NCBI GenBank assembly: GCA_024958655.1
Contig: JANWUR010000001.1
Span: 310,001-374,000 of the forward strand
Direction: 5' to 3'
Length of the DNA stretch: 64,000 nucleotides
Source of the DNA: Cyanobium sp. FGCU6
Lineage (GTDB): Bacteria > Cyanobacteriota > Cyanobacteriia > PCC-6307 > Cyanobiaceae
The notes beneath the pieces were generated by a model. That model was given only the letters and a program-made list of their open reading frames with translations, was not told where the DNA came from and made no database searches. How positions within the stretch are numbered: position 1 is the first letter of the stretch; every line of letters starts with the position of its first letter. The translations under genes and the position numbers were made by a program. This document shows positions 9,657 through 19,079 of this stretch, one piece after another.

Positions 9657-10770
9657 CGCGCTCGAACCGGGCCCGGGTGCGGGATTCGAAGGAGTCGCTG
9701 GCGATCGTGACCAGCTCATCGAGGGAGCGCTGCTCCAGCAGGGCGGCGACGGCGGCCCGGGCGGCGGCACTGGGGCAGGCCTCCGGCCGCACACAGCCGC
9801 TCACGCAGGCGGCGGCGCAATCGATGGCCTCGGTGGCGGCCGGACCGGCCGGTTCGCCGGCGGCGGCCGGGGGGGCGGAGGGCTGGGCAGGGGCGATGGG
9901 CGCGGGGCCCGGCGCCAGCACCCCCTCAAACACCACCTCAGCGGGTCCGCTCATGAACACCGGGCCCTCCGCCCCATCCCACTCGATCTCCAGCGGACCA
10001 CCGGGCAGATCGATCCGGGCACGGCCAGCGCTGAGGCCGAGGCGATGGCAGGCCACCAGGGTGGCGCAGGCGCCGGTGCCGCAGGCCAGGGTGGGCCCGG
10101 CCCCCCGCTCCCACACCCGCATCACCAGGTGGTCGGGCGCCAGCACCTGCACGACATGCACGTTGGTGCGCGCCGGGAAGGCGTCGTGGTTCTCCAGCAG
10201 CGGGCCGAGATGCTCCAGATCGATGGCCGCCACATCGTCGACGGGGAGCACCACATGGGGATTGCCCATGCCGGCGGCGGCCACCGTCAGCCAGTGCCCC
10301 TCCACCTCCAGCTCGCCCTGGGGCAGGCCGGCAGGCCCGATCGGCAGGTTGGTGGGAACAGCGGCGGGATCGAGGAACGGGGGTCCCATGTCGACCCGGA
10401 TCAGTCCCTCGGGGCGAAGCTCCGGCACGATCCGGCCCGCGAGGGTCTCCACCTGCCAGGTGCGACCCGGAGCCGCTCCCTCCTGATCCGCCAGGAAGCG
10501 GGCCAGGCAGCGGATGCCGTTGCCGCACATCTCGGGTTCGCTGCCATCGGCGTTGAAGATGCGCATCCGCAGTTCACCGCCCTCCCGGGGAGGCAGAGCC
10601 AGGATCACACCATCACCCCCCACACCGAAGCGGCGGTCACAGAGGCGCTGAACGGTGGCCGCGTCCAGACCCAGGGGTGCGGAACCATCCGCCTCCTCCG
10701 GGGCGAGGTGCCGGCCATCGATGACGAGGAAGTCATTTCCCAGGCCCTGAATCTTGCTGAAGCGGAGCAC
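9637..10770 (-). CDS. dapF: Diaminopimelate epimerase with Cys-rich C-terminal extension
   Basis: DapF converts LL- to meso-diaminopimelate for lysine and peptidoglycan. Residues 1 to about 286 are a complete epimerase: KIQGLGNDFLVIDG at the start, the first catalytic cysteine in PEMCGNGIRCLARF and the second in LACGTGACATLVAC. The start is GTG at 10768-10770, the only suitable codon before the first motif. Unlike normal DapF (about 275-285 residues) the frame goes on for about 91 residues: a Pro/Ala linker, then C-x3-C-x3-C-x5-C at residues 318-332 and a helical SLDELVTIASDSFESRTRARF segment. It runs into the cysteine desulfurase start with a 20-base overlap. Confidence 0.93.
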   Translation of the reverse strand: MLRFSKIQGLGNDFLVIDGRHLAPEEADGSAPLGLDAATVQRLCDRRFGVGGDGVILALPPREGGELRMRIFNADGSEPEMCGNGIRCLARFLADQEGAAPGRTWQVETLAGRIVPELRPEGLIRVDMGPPFLDPAAVPTNLPIGPAGLPQGELEVEGHWLTVAAAGMGNPHVVLPVDDVAAIDLEHLGPLLENHDAFPARTNVHVVQVLAPDHLVMRVWERGAGPTLACGTGACATLVACHRLGLSAGRARIDLPGGPLEIEWDGAEGPVFMSGPAEVVFEGVLAPGPAPIAPAQPSAPPAAAGEPAGPAATEAIDCAAACVSGCVRPEACPSAAARAAVAALLEQRSLDELVTIASDSFESRTRARFERDAGFPG

Positions 10771-10800
10771 CGTTCCAAGATGGAAGGACAGCCCGATCCT

Positions 10801-11040
10801 ATGCAGAGCTTCTTCGAGCGGCGGGGCCCCCGCCTCGACACCAGCCTCCCCAGCGTCCGCCACGTGCAGGACCTGATCCGCAACCGCACGATGGTGCAGG
10901 TGGTGATGGTGAGCGGTCAGGAACTGGAAGGAACGGTGCGCTGGCAGGACAACGACTTCCTGGCCCTGCGGCAGGACGCCAGCCTGCCCCTGGTGCTGCT
11001 CAACCGCAACGCCATCACGCTGCTGCGGGCCCTGCCCTGA
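10801..11040 (+). CDS. hfq: RNA-binding protein Hfq, cyanobacterial type
   Basis: A 79-residue Sm-like protein. LPSVRHVQDLIRNRTMVQVVMVSGQELEGTVRWQDNDFLAL shows the cyanobacterial Sm1 pattern, and LLNRNAITLLRAL is the Sm2 region. In Synechocystis the Hfq protein lacks the usual sRNA-binding residues and works with type IV pili in motility and uptake; a similar role here is an inference. The ATG at 10801 matches family length; an in-frame ATG at 10780 would add seven residues. It diverges from dapF, whose GTG is only 30 bases away, and hfq next to dapF is a known cyanobacterial arrangement. Confidence 0.85.
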   Translation: MQSFFERRGPRLDTSLPSVRHVQDLIRNRTMVQVVMVSGQELEGTVRWQDNDFLALRQDASLPLVLLNRNAITLLRALP

Positions 11041-11097
11041 TCCCGTCCCGCAGGGCGTATGGCACAGTCTGGCGGGTGACCCGGTCAGCGAAAGCCC

Positions 11098-13698
11098 GTG
11101 AGCGAACCCGCCCGCTACCGCCCCCAGGCGATCGAGCAGCCCTGGCAGCGGCGATGGCAGGAGGAAGAGCGCCACCACACGCCCGAGAGCGGTGAAGGTG
11201 AGCCCTACTACGCCCTCTCGATGTTTCCCTATCCCTCGGGGAACCTGCATATGGGCCATGTGCGCAACTATGTGATCACCGATGTGATCGCTCGGGTGCA
11301 GCGGATGCGCGGCCGGCGGGTGCTGCACCCGATGGGCTGGGATGCTTTCGGCCTGCCGGCGGAGAATGCCGCGATCGAGCGGGGCGTGGACCCCGGCGCC
11401 TGGACCGACCGCAACATCGCTGCGATGCGCTCCCAGCTGCAGCGGCTGGGTCTGTCGATCGACTGGAAGCGGGAGGTGGCCACCTGCCATGCGGACTACT
11501 ACCGCTGGACCCAGTGGCTGTTCCTGCAGTTCCTGGAGGCCGGCCTGGCCTATCGCCGCGAAGCCACGGTGAACTGGGATCCGGTGGACCAGACGGTCCT
11601 GGCCAACGAGCAGGTGGACGGCGAGGGCCGCTCCTGGCGGAGCGGCGCGCTGGTGGAGAAGCGCCAGCTGCGCCAGTGGTTCCTGAAGATCACCGCCTAC
11701 GCCGACCAGCTGCTCGACGATCTCGATCAGCTCCAGGGCTGGCCGGAGCGGGTGCGCACGATGCAGGCCAACTGGATCGGCCGCAGCAGCGGCGCCGAGC
11801 TGCGCTTCCCGGTGCTCACTGCCGCCGGCGAGCCCACCGGCGAAACGATCCCGGTGTTCACCACCCGCGCCGACACGATCCACGGCGCCAGCTACGTGGT
11901 GCTGGCCCCCGAGCATCCCCGGGTCGCCGCCCTCACCACCCCTGAACATCAGGTATCGGTGGAGGCGTTCTGCGATCTGGTGAGCCGCCAGAGCGAGCAG
12001 GAGCGCATCGCCGAAGACCGGCCCAAGCGAGGGGTGCCGCTCGGCACCTCGGTGCGCAATCCCGCCAGCGGCGAGGTGCTGCCCCTGTGGATCGCCGACT
12101 ACGTGCTGGCCGAGTACGGCACCGGCGCGGTGATGGGCGTGCCGGCGCACGACCAGCGCGACTTCGTGTTCGCCCGCCAGTACGAACTGCCGGTGCGGCA
12201 GGTGATCATCCCTGAGGGTTCCGACGAGCACGCCTTCGAGGGTGGCGCCTGGACCGAGCCGGGGGTGCTGATCCACTCCGGCCCCTTCGATGGCCTCACC
12301 AGCGCAGCGGCCCGTAAGGCCATCGCCGCCGCTGCCGCCGAACAGGGCTGGGGCGAGGAGCGCATCCAGTACCGCCTGCGCGACTGGCTGATCTCCCGCC
12401 AGCGGTACTGGGGCTGCCCGATCCCGGTGATCCACTGTGACGCCTGTGGCGTGGTGCCGGTTCCGGCCGAGCAGTTGCCGGTGGAGCTCCCCCGCGACGT
12501 GGCCTTCAGCGGCAAGGGCGCCTCACCGCTCGCCCAGCTGGAGAGCTGGGTGAACGTGACCTGCCCCTGCTGCGGCAAGCAGGCCCGGCGGGAGACCGAC
12601 ACGATGGACACCTTCATGTGCTCCAGCTGGTATTTCCTGCGCTACAGCGATCCGACCAGCACCACCCTTCCCTTCGGCCGTGCGGCGGTGGATTCCTGGC
12701 TGCCGGTGAACCAGTACGTCGGCGGCATCGAGCACGCGATCCTGCACCTGCTGTACGCGCGCTTCTTCACCAAGGTGCTGCGCGACCGCAACCTGCTCGG
12801 CTTCGACGAACCCTTCAGCCGCCTGCTCACCCAGGGGATGGTGCAGGGCATCACCTACAAGAACCCCCACACCGGCCGCTACATCGCCCCCACCGAGGTC
12901 AGCGATCCCTGCGACCCCCGCGATCCGGTCACCGGCGAGGTGCTGGAGGTGTTCTACGAGAAGATGTCGAAGTCGAAGCACAACGGCGTTGATCCGGCCG
13001 TGGTGATCGATCGCTACGGCGCCGACACGGCGCGGATGTTCATCCTGTTCAAGGCCCCGCCGGAAAAGGATCTGGAATGGGACGATGCCGACGTGGAGGG
13101 GCAGTTCCGCTTCCTGCAGCGGCTCTGGCGCCTGGTGGAGGGGGTCCTGGCGCAGGGGATCTCCCTGGCAGCGGGTTCGCCGGCGATCGACCCAGCCGCC
13201 CTCTCTGAGGGTGAACGGGAGCTGCGTCGGGCTGTGCACGGCGCGATCACCGCGATCGACGACGACCTGAGCGACGGCCACTACCAGTTCAATACCGCCG
13301 TGTCGGAGCTGATGAAGCTCAGCAACGCCATGGCCGCGCACCTGGAGGCCGCCTCGCAACCGGTGGCGCTCGAGGCCCTGCGGACCTTGCTGCTGCTGCT
13401 GGCACCCTTCGCCCCCCATCTGGCGGAGGAGCTGTGGCACCGTCTCAGCGGTGGGGGAAGCGTACACGGCCAGCGCTGGCCGGTGGCTGACGCCACGGCG
13501 CTGGTGCAGGACACCGTGCCGCTGGTGATCCAGGTGAAGGGCAAGGTTCGCGGGCAGCTCGACGTGCCCGCCGATGCCGATCGGGCCACGCTGGAGAAAC
13601 TGGCGCTCGCGAGCGAGGTGGCCGCCCGCTGGCTGGAGGGCCGCGCCCCCAGCCGGGTGATCGTGGTGCCGGGCAAGCTGGTGAACCTGGTTCCCTGA
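11098..13698 (+). CDS. leuS: Leucyl-tRNA synthetase
   Basis: Class I synthetase of 866 residues, the bacterial LeuRS length. The HIGH element is [11 protein letters not shown] near residue 51, the editing (CP1) domain has [20 protein letters not shown] and the [15 protein letters not shown] loop, and KMSKS is present as [10 protein letters not shown] near residue 622. The zinc-like cluster with CDACG and CPCCGK is intact, and the C-terminal domain ([15 protein letters not shown]) is complete. The start is GTG at 11098, just downstream of hfq on the same strand (57 bases), so hfq and leuS may share transcripts. Confidence 0.97.
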   Translation: MSEPARYRPQAIEQPWQRRWQEEERHHTPESGEGEPYYALSMFPYPSGNLHMGHVRNYVITDVIARVQRMRGRRVLHPMGWDAFGLPAENAAIERGVDPGAWTDRNIAAMRSQLQRLGLSIDWKREVATCHADYYRWTQWLFLQFLEAGLAYRREATVNWDPVDQTVLANEQVDGEGRSWRSGALVEKRQLRQWFLKITAYADQLLDDLDQLQGWPERVRTMQANWIGRSSGAELRFPVLTAAGEPTGETIPVFTTRADTIHGASYVVLAPEHPRVAALTTPEHQVSVEAFCDLVSRQSEQERIAEDRPKRGVPLGTSVRNPASGEVLPLWIADYVLAEYGTGAVMGVPAHDQRDFVFARQYELPVRQVIIPEGSDEHAFEGGAWTEPGVLIHSGPFDGLTSAAARKAIAAAAAEQGWGEERIQYRLRDWLISRQRYWGCPIPVIHCDACGVVPVPAEQLPVELPRDVAFSGKGASPLAQLESWVNVTCPCCGKQARRETDTMDTFMCSSWYFLRYSDPTSTTLPFGRAAVDSWLPVNQYVGGIEHAILHLLYARFFTKVLRDRNLLGFDEPFSRLLTQGMVQGITYKNPHTGRYIAPTEVSDPCDPRDPVTGEVLEVFYEKMSKSKHNGVDPAVVIDRYGADTARMFILFKAPPEKDLEWDDADVEGQFRFLQRLWRLVEGVLAQGISLAAGSPAIDPAALSEGERELRRAVHGAITAIDDDLSDGHYQFNTAVSELMKLSNAMAAHLEAASQPVALEALRTLLLLLAPFAPHLAEELWHRLSGGGSVHGQRWPVADATALVQDTVPLVIQVKGKVRGQLDVPADADRATLEKLALASEVAARWLEGRAPSRVIVVPGKLVNLVP

Positions 13699-13702
13699 AT
13701 CC

Positions 13703-13718
13703 CCGGGCCTGGGCCCGG
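13703..13718. terminator. GC-rich hairpin between convergent leuS and pgi
   Basis: CCGGGC and GCCCGG flank CTGG directly after the leuS stop. There is no T-run, so it is a weak candidate terminator or a simple GC palindrome. The rest of the 69-base gap shows nothing clear. Confidence 0.3.
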
Positions 13719-13767
13719 ATCGGATCATGTCCGCAAAGAAACGGAAGCCTGGGCGGGCCCTGTGGTT

Positions 13768-15369
13768 TCAGGATCGCTGGAAACGCAGGGATTCCGGCCT
13801 GCCCCAGTCGCCTTCGGCGCTGTAGCCGCGGGCGTTGGCGCAGAGGTAGCGAAGGTTCCAGAACACCGGCTCCGGGCTCGGCAGCTCCAGGGCTGCGGCG
13901 ATCGTCTCGAGATCCCGGGGGGTGCCGTCGGCGAGCAGGGCGCCGATCCGCCCCTGGATGTCCAGGATCCCGGCGGCGGCCTTCTTGCCCGCCTCCACCC
14001 CGGGCTGGTCGTAGGCGTTGATGTTCACCAGCTCGGCGTACAGCCCCACCGCCCGCTCGAACAGGGCGATCAGCACCCCCAGGGCCGCCGCATCGAAGCG
14101 GCGCAGACAGATCGAGAGGCTCTGGCGGCCGCCTTCACTGAGGGCGGCGCGGGTGCCCTGGAGGAATCCCTCGAGGAAATCCCCGGGGTGCTCGCCATCG
14201 ATCGCCGGCACCTCGGCGGGGTCGTCGAGGGCCTCGATGAACACCACGAAGAAGTTGTCGATGCCATCGCGCAGCTGTTGCACATAGGCGTGCTGGTCGG
14301 TGGAGCCCTTGTTGCCGTACACCGCCAGTCCCTGGTGCACCACAGCACCGGTGCGGTCGAGCCGCTTGCCCAGCGACTCCATCACCAGCTGCTGCAGGTA
14401 GCGGCTGAACACCTCCAACCGGTCGCGATAGGGAAGCACCACCATGTCGCGGCGGCCCTGGCCATCGCCGGCGGCATGCCAGGCGGCGGCCAGCAGGGCG
14501 GCGGGGTTGCGGCGCAGGTCGGGCACCCGGGTGAGGGCATCCATGCGGGCGGCACCGGCGAGGAAGCCGCGCAGATCCACGCCCGACAGAGCCGCGGGAA
14601 GCAGGCCCACGGCGCTGGTGATGCTGGTGCGGCCACCCACCCAGTCGAACATGTCGAAGCGAGCCAGCCAGCCCTGGCCCTCGGCCAGGCGGTCGAGCTG
14701 ACTGCCGTTCATCGTGATCGCCACCGCCTGGCCGGCCCAGCTGCCGCCTGCTGCCTCCAGGCGGGCCCGCGCCTGCTCCATCCCCAGCCGCGGCTCCGGC
14801 GTTCCGCCCGACTTGCTCACCACCACCACCAGGGTGGTGCGCAGCCGCTCAGCGAGCAGCGAGAGGATGCGATGGATCCCCTGAGGATCGACATTGTCGA
14901 GGAAATGGAACGGCAGGCCCTCCCCCTGGCCGCCGAGGGCACGCAGGATCAGCAGGGGGCCGAGCCCCGAGCCGCCGATACCGATCCAGAGCACATCGGT
15001 GAAGGCGCCACCGCCGGGTGCGCTGATCCGCCCCGCCCTCACATCCGTGCCGAAGGCTTCCAGCCGATCCACCTCAGTGGCGATGTGGGCGCCGGCGGTG
15101 GGATCGGGCGCCAGCTCAGGAGCCCTCAGCCAGTAATGGCCCACCTGACGCTGCTCGTCAGGATTGGCGATCGCCCCGGCCTCCAGACCCTCCATCGCGG
15201 CAAAAGCCCGGGCGAATGAGGGTGTGAGCGTCTCGAGGTGGTGCTGCTCCAGACCCATCCGGCTCACGTCGAGCCAGACCCCCAGGGGTTCGTCGTACCA
15301 GAGCAGACCGCGGAAGCGCTGCCAGAGGCTGGCGGGATCGTGGCCGTTCAGGGGAGGGAGCGAGGACAT
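13768..15369 (-). CDS. pgi: Glucose-6-phosphate isomerase
   Basis: Interconverts glucose-6-phosphate and fructose-6-phosphate in glycolysis, gluconeogenesis and the oxidative pentose phosphate shunt. The 533-residue product is of the cyanobacterial/Bacillus-like branch: WIGIGGSGLGPLLILRAL, the sugar-phosphate loop VVVVSKSGGTPEP, the FDMFDWVGGRTSITSAVGLLP signature and the NKGSTDQHAYVQQLRDG catalytic stretch. The ATG at 15367-15369 gives the normal N-terminus; the frame remains open upstream without homology. It converges on leuS and diverges from the next gene. Confidence 0.96.
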   Translation of the reverse strand: MSSLPPLNGHDPASLWQRFRGLLWYDEPLGVWLDVSRMGLEQHHLETLTPSFARAFAAMEGLEAGAIANPDEQRQVGHYWLRAPELAPDPTAGAHIATEVDRLEAFGTDVRAGRISAPGGGAFTDVLWIGIGGSGLGPLLILRALGGQGEGLPFHFLDNVDPQGIHRILSLLAERLRTTLVVVVSKSGGTPEPRLGMEQARARLEAAGGSWAGQAVAITMNGSQLDRLAEGQGWLARFDMFDWVGGRTSITSAVGLLPAALSGVDLRGFLAGAARMDALTRVPDLRRNPAALLAAAWHAAGDGQGRRDMVVLPYRDRLEVFSRYLQQLVMESLGKRLDRTGAVVHQGLAVYGNKGSTDQHAYVQQLRDGIDNFFVVFIEALDDPAEVPAIDGEHPGDFLEGFLQGTRAALSEGGRQSLSICLRRFDAAALGVLIALFERAVGLYAELVNINAYDQPGVEAGKKAAAGILDIQGRIGALLADGTPRDLETIAAALELPSPEPVFWNLRYLCANARGYSAEGDWGRPESLRFQRS

Positions 15370-15511
15370 GCGTGCGGAGGACGGCCGCCGGTTGGCGTGG
15401 AAACCGTATCCAGGCAAACCAGACCAAGGGCCGCGGAACGGCCGGCCCGGCGGCCGGCTGTGTGGGCCAGCCCACAGACCGAACCGTGCCGGGACTCGAC
15501 AGCAGGCAATC

Positions 15512-16417
15512 ATGCGAGAGACTGTTAAAGATTCCTTTCGGTTGGTCAACGACCCGGTGATCCATTCCTTCTGGACCACCCTCCGCAGGCCCGCTCAGGC
15601 TCGGGTCCGCCATCGCAGCCCCTCCGTACGTCCCGTGTTTGCCGGGAGCCTTGCCTTGGCTGCAGCTCTTGCTGCCTTCGGGCTGGGGCGATCTCAGCCA
15701 CCGCTTCTGGTCACCGACCCCGGCCTGATCGACGCCACCACCCGCCATGGCACTCCCACCGAAGGTGCCCGCCCCGATCCGATCGATTTCACGGAGGAAG
15801 AGCTGCAGGAGCTCAATCGTCGCTTCGGCGTGCATGGCCCCCAGTCGCCCCTGGCCCAGCTGTTCACCGAAGGACTGGATCAGCTCCAGCCCCTGCGGAA
15901 TCACACCCTGGCTCGCCTCGAGGCACTGCGGCCGGTGATTCTCAGCGAATCAGCCCGCCACTCGATCAACCCGATGCTGGTGACGGCGGTGCTGTTCGAT
16001 GAACTCCAGCACGTGAAGCCAGGTGAAAATGTGCCGATCGTGGCCCGCTCCGGTCTGTTCCAGACCCATGGGCCTGCCCAGCTCAGCGTCGGTGAGATGG
16101 TGAAGCAGGGTCTGCTCTCCCCCGATGCAGCGCCCGAGGAGGTGGATCAGGCCCGCCTCCAGTTGCTGGATCCTGACCACAACGTTCAACTGCTGGTCGG
16201 CAAGTTCGCCCGCCTGGCGACGGCCCTGGGGCTCCCGCGCGGACGCTCCCTGATGGCCAGCCGATCGCCTCGCGACGCCAAGGCGATCGCCACCCTCGCC
16301 TATCTGCACAACGGCAAGCTCGATTACCCCGGCAGGATCCTGCGCTACATGCAGGATCCTGAGCTGCATGCCCTGCTCTACGGCGAGCGTCGCCCCCTGA
16401 CCAGCCCGCTGATCTGA
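15512..16417 (+). CDS. Membrane-anchored lysozyme-like protein (lytic transglycosylase-like)
   Basis: A 301-residue protein with one N-terminal hydrophobic segment (PVFAGSLALAAALAAFGLG, about residues 41-60) that serves as signal or anchor. The exported part contains ILSESARHSINPMLVTAVLFDELQH, then GLFQTHGPAQLSVGEMVKQG, and later AIATLAYLHNGKLDYPGRIL. This spacing resembles the goose-lysozyme/Slt fold: a catalytic Glu at the end of a helix, a GxAQ-type motif and a Tyr/Asn motif. By that reading E of FDELQH would be catalytic. It may cleave peptidoglycan, but the match is by pattern only. Confidence 0.55.
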   Translation: MRETVKDSFRLVNDPVIHSFWTTLRRPAQARVRHRSPSVRPVFAGSLALAAALAAFGLGRSQPPLLVTDPGLIDATTRHGTPTEGARPDPIDFTEEELQELNRRFGVHGPQSPLAQLFTEGLDQLQPLRNHTLARLEALRPVILSESARHSINPMLVTAVLFDELQHVKPGENVPIVARSGLFQTHGPAQLSVGEMVKQGLLSPDAAPEEVDQARLQLLDPDHNVQLLVGKFARLATALGLPRGRSLMASRSPRDAKAIATLAYLHNGKLDYPGRILRYMQDPELHALLYGERRPLTSPLI

Positions 16418-16459
16418 GGCCGCTCCCTGCGCTGAGCTGGCAGGCGCTCTTCAACTCCC

Positions 16460-17332
16460 TCAGCAGCGGATGCCGAGGGCCTGGAGCCTCAGGCCGAGCC
16501 TCGCCCAGTCGAAGCTGCGTGGATCGGCCCGTTCGCCGTTGAGATCCACGTGGCGATGGGTGGTGATCTGGCGCGGTTCGATCGGGAAGCGCCGCATCCA
16601 GTCGGCCAGCACAACCGCCGTGGCGTCGTACTGGGCCTCGCTATAGCCGCTGTGTTGCGGTTCCGCGTCCTCGCCGTCGACGGGTGTTTCGAGGCTGAGG
16701 TGAAGGGCGAAGTTGTTGATCGATCCCCCCACCCTGGGGTTGGTGACCACCCAGCGGCCGTCGAAGGCGGAATTGCCGGCGCCGAACGCCCGATCCTCGG
16801 GGGCCACGGTCTCCACGATCTCGCCCCGCTCGCCGATGAGGGTGTGGTAGCTCACCTGGTCTTCATCGCGGGGATGGGGGGTGACGAAGGTGTTGAGGGC
16901 CGAGCGCAAGCCGAAGACGGTCTCATGCAGCACCACCACCCGGGGGGTGGGATCGACGGGATTGCCGAAGGTGTCGGAGCGGAAGCGTTGACCGTAGTTG
17001 CTGGGGTCGATCCTCACCCGCATCCGCCGCTGCTCGAGGGTGGCGGCCAGGGCCTGCATCCGCTGGACGAGTGCGGGATCGGGAGCTGGGCAGCGCCCGG
17101 CCAGGGGCGTGAGCCAGCGGGACTGCTCGGGAGGAGACGGGGCCGGTCGGCGCGGCTTCTCCTGCAGCGGCCTGGCCTGGCGCACCTCCTCGAGGATGTC
17201 GAGCAGGGAGGGACGGCCGCCGGCGTTGCCCGGGCTGGCCACCAGATCCCGCGCCAGCCATGCCAGACCACCGATGCTGAGCACCCCAGCACCGGCACAG
17301 GCGAGCAGCAGGGGACGCAGGTGCTCGTTCAA
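16460..17332 (-). CDS. N-acetylmuramoyl-L-alanine amidase (Ami_2 type)
   Basis: A 290-residue membrane-anchored protein. The N-terminal helix (LLLACAGAGVLSIGGLAWLA) is followed by a Pro-rich linker and an amidase_2 domain with the zinc pattern VVVLHETVFG, then VSYHTLIGERGEIVE and ITTHRHVDLNGERADPRSFDW. This family cleaves the bond between MurNAc and the stem peptide. The start is TTG at 17330-17332, overlapping the M61 peptidase stop as TTGA, which implies translational coupling. Longer in-frame starts exist but would lie antisense-free inside the peptidase gene and add a non-homologous stretch. Confidence 0.85.
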   Translation of the reverse strand: MNEHLRPLLLACAGAGVLSIGGLAWLARDLVASPGNAGGRPSLLDILEEVRQARPLQEKPRRPAPSPPEQSRWLTPLAGRCPAPDPALVQRMQALAATLEQRRMRVRIDPSNYGQRFRSDTFGNPVDPTPRVVVLHETVFGLRSALNTFVTPHPRDEDQVSYHTLIGERGEIVETVAPEDRAFGAGNSAFDGRWVVTNPRVGGSINNFALHLSLETPVDGEDAEPQHSGYSEAQYDATAVVLADWMRRFPIEPRQITTHRHVDLNGERADPRSFDWARLGLRLQALGIRC

Positions 17333-19068
17333 GGATCCAGCCTCCCCCAGCGCTGGCGGCGCTCCAAGGCGGTGGCCGGTGCCTGCGGATCCGCCACCAG
17401 CCGCCAGCGCTCCACCTGTGGAATCGTTGGCTGCAGGTGGCACTGGCGCACCCGCCCGTCGCGGCAGAAGAGCACCTCCAGCGGCTCGGGCGACTCCCCA
17501 TCCGAGCCAGGGGCGAGATGGACATCGTCGTCGCACCGCAGGCGGCGACCATCAAGGGCCAGCAACTCGTCGCCCACCTGCAGACCCGCCCGCTCGGCCG
17601 GGCCATTCCGCCGCACACGCCGCAGCTGCAGCCCGGCCGGTGTGGCCTCCAGCAGCCAACCCGCCTCTGCCTGGCGGGACACATCCGCCTCCAGCCGCAG
17701 GCCCACATCCGCCAGGTAGCCATCCAGATCCGGATCATCGGTGCCTGTGAGCCAGTCGGAGAGCAGCCCGTCGAGATCGGGGGCGGCCGCTGTGAACGCC
17801 TGCCGAAGATCCTCCTCGCTGTAGCCCCGCCGCCAGCGGCCATGGCTGTGCCAGAGGCGCTGCAGCACGGCCCCGAGCCAGGAACCGTGGCGGCGCAGGT
17901 GCAGGTCGAGCGCCAGGGCCACCACGGCACCCTTGAGGTAGTAGCTCACCTGATTGTCGGGCGCGTGGGCATCGGCGCGGTAGAGCTTCACCCAGGCCTC
18001 CTGGCTGCTCTCTCGCAGGCTCTGCACCCGGCGACCTGGCGTGAGGCGGTAGCGGCTGAGGTCGGCGCCCAGGTCGTCCAGCAGGTCGGCCTCCGTGCCC
18101 AACCCGGCAGCGAAGGGCAGAAGGGTGTCGAAGTAGCTGGTGAGCCCTTCGGCGAACCAGAGGGTGGGAACGATCGTGGGCCGGTCGTAGTCGATCGGGC
18201 TGAGGGGGGCCGGTCTCAGCCGGCGCACATTCCACTGGTGCAGGTATTCATGGGCCACCAGCTGCAGCAGCTTGCGGCGACCCTCGGGCTTGGCGAGGGC
18301 CGTGCGCCCGAACACCAGCACGCTGGCGTGGTCGTGCTCCAGGCCGCCATAGCCCTGTTCCGATAGCTGCTGGATGAACAGGTAGGCAGGGGAGGCCGGA
18401 GTCTCCACGCCCATCAACCGACAGCAGGCCAGGCATACCCGTTCCACATCCGCCAGCCAGGCGGGGTCGCTGGCGGGCAGGTCGCCGCCGCGGGTGACCC
18501 AGCGGTGGGGCACCCCCGCCACGGAGAAGGTGTGGCAGGGATGGGGGCCCGCCTCCACCGGTGTGTCGATCAGCGCGTCGTAATCGGCGGCCCGCCAACC
18601 GCCGTGCTCCGCCTCTGGAAGGGCCAGGAAGGGCTGCCAACCCGGAGGCAGGCGCAGTTCGAGGCGATGGGGCTGCCAGCGCAGACCCTCCACCAGCAGC
18701 GCCACACCCGCCAGGGCCAGAAAGCCATGGTCGCCACCCAGTTCGCAGGTGCGCACACTGGCCTCGGTGGCCAGGATCCTCCAGTGAGCCTCCACCGGTG
18801 CGCAATCCGGGAGCTCCGCCGCCCACGCGGCCACTTCGAGCCGTTTCAAGGGCACGGGTCGGCCCGACTGGTGCACCTCAAGCCCTTCCAGGCGGCTCAC
18901 ATAATCCCGGATCAGATAGGACCCGGGGGTCCAGGCAGGCAGGCGCAGCACCAGCCGATGCTGGGGCGGTGTGAAACGGAGGCACGCCTGAACGAGGTGG
19001 GTGTTGGGTGCGGTGAGGTCGAGGAGCAGACAGGGCTCCGGCACCCCGGCGGCATCGCGTTCAGGCAC
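17329..19068 (-). CDS. M61 family metallopeptidase with PDZ domain
   Basis: A 579-residue aminopeptidase of the glycyl-aminopeptidase (M61) family. The N-terminal beta domain has the family's LRLPAWTPGSYLIRDY motif. GYGGLEH and the zinc motif HEYLHQWN (near residue 270) with the third ligand in WFAEGLTSYF make the catalytic site. A PDZ domain follows (RVRRNGPAERAGLQVGDELLALDG). No signal peptide is visible, so it is probably cytoplasmic. It sits 11 bases after the DUF1257 gene and overlaps the amidase by four bases. Confidence 0.9.
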   Translation of the reverse strand: MPERDAAGVPEPCLLLDLTAPNTHLVQACLRFTPPQHRLVLRLPAWTPGSYLIRDYVSRLEGLEVHQSGRPVPLKRLEVAAWAAELPDCAPVEAHWRILATEASVRTCELGGDHGFLALAGVALLVEGLRWQPHRLELRLPPGWQPFLALPEAEHGGWRAADYDALIDTPVEAGPHPCHTFSVAGVPHRWVTRGGDLPASDPAWLADVERVCLACCRLMGVETPASPAYLFIQQLSEQGYGGLEHDHASVLVFGRTALAKPEGRRKLLQLVAHEYLHQWNVRRLRPAPLSPIDYDRPTIVPTLWFAEGLTSYFDTLLPFAAGLGTEADLLDDLGADLSRYRLTPGRRVQSLRESSQEAWVKLYRADAHAPDNQVSYYLKGAVVALALDLHLRRHGSWLGAVLQRLWHSHGRWRRGYSEEDLRQAFTAAAPDLDGLLSDWLTGTDDPDLDGYLADVGLRLEADVSRQAEAGWLLEATPAGLQLRRVRRNGPAERAGLQVGDELLALDGRRLRCDDDVHLAPGSDGESPEPLEVLFCRDGRVRQCHLQPTIPQVERWRLVADPQAPATALERRQRWGRLDP

Positions 19069-19079
19069 GGAGTCGGCAC

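Noticed and set aside
9637-12435. A 932-codon open frame that contains dapF
   Set aside because: Only the last 377 codons are dapF. The rest is antisense to leuS and hfq, and dapF has its own GTG.
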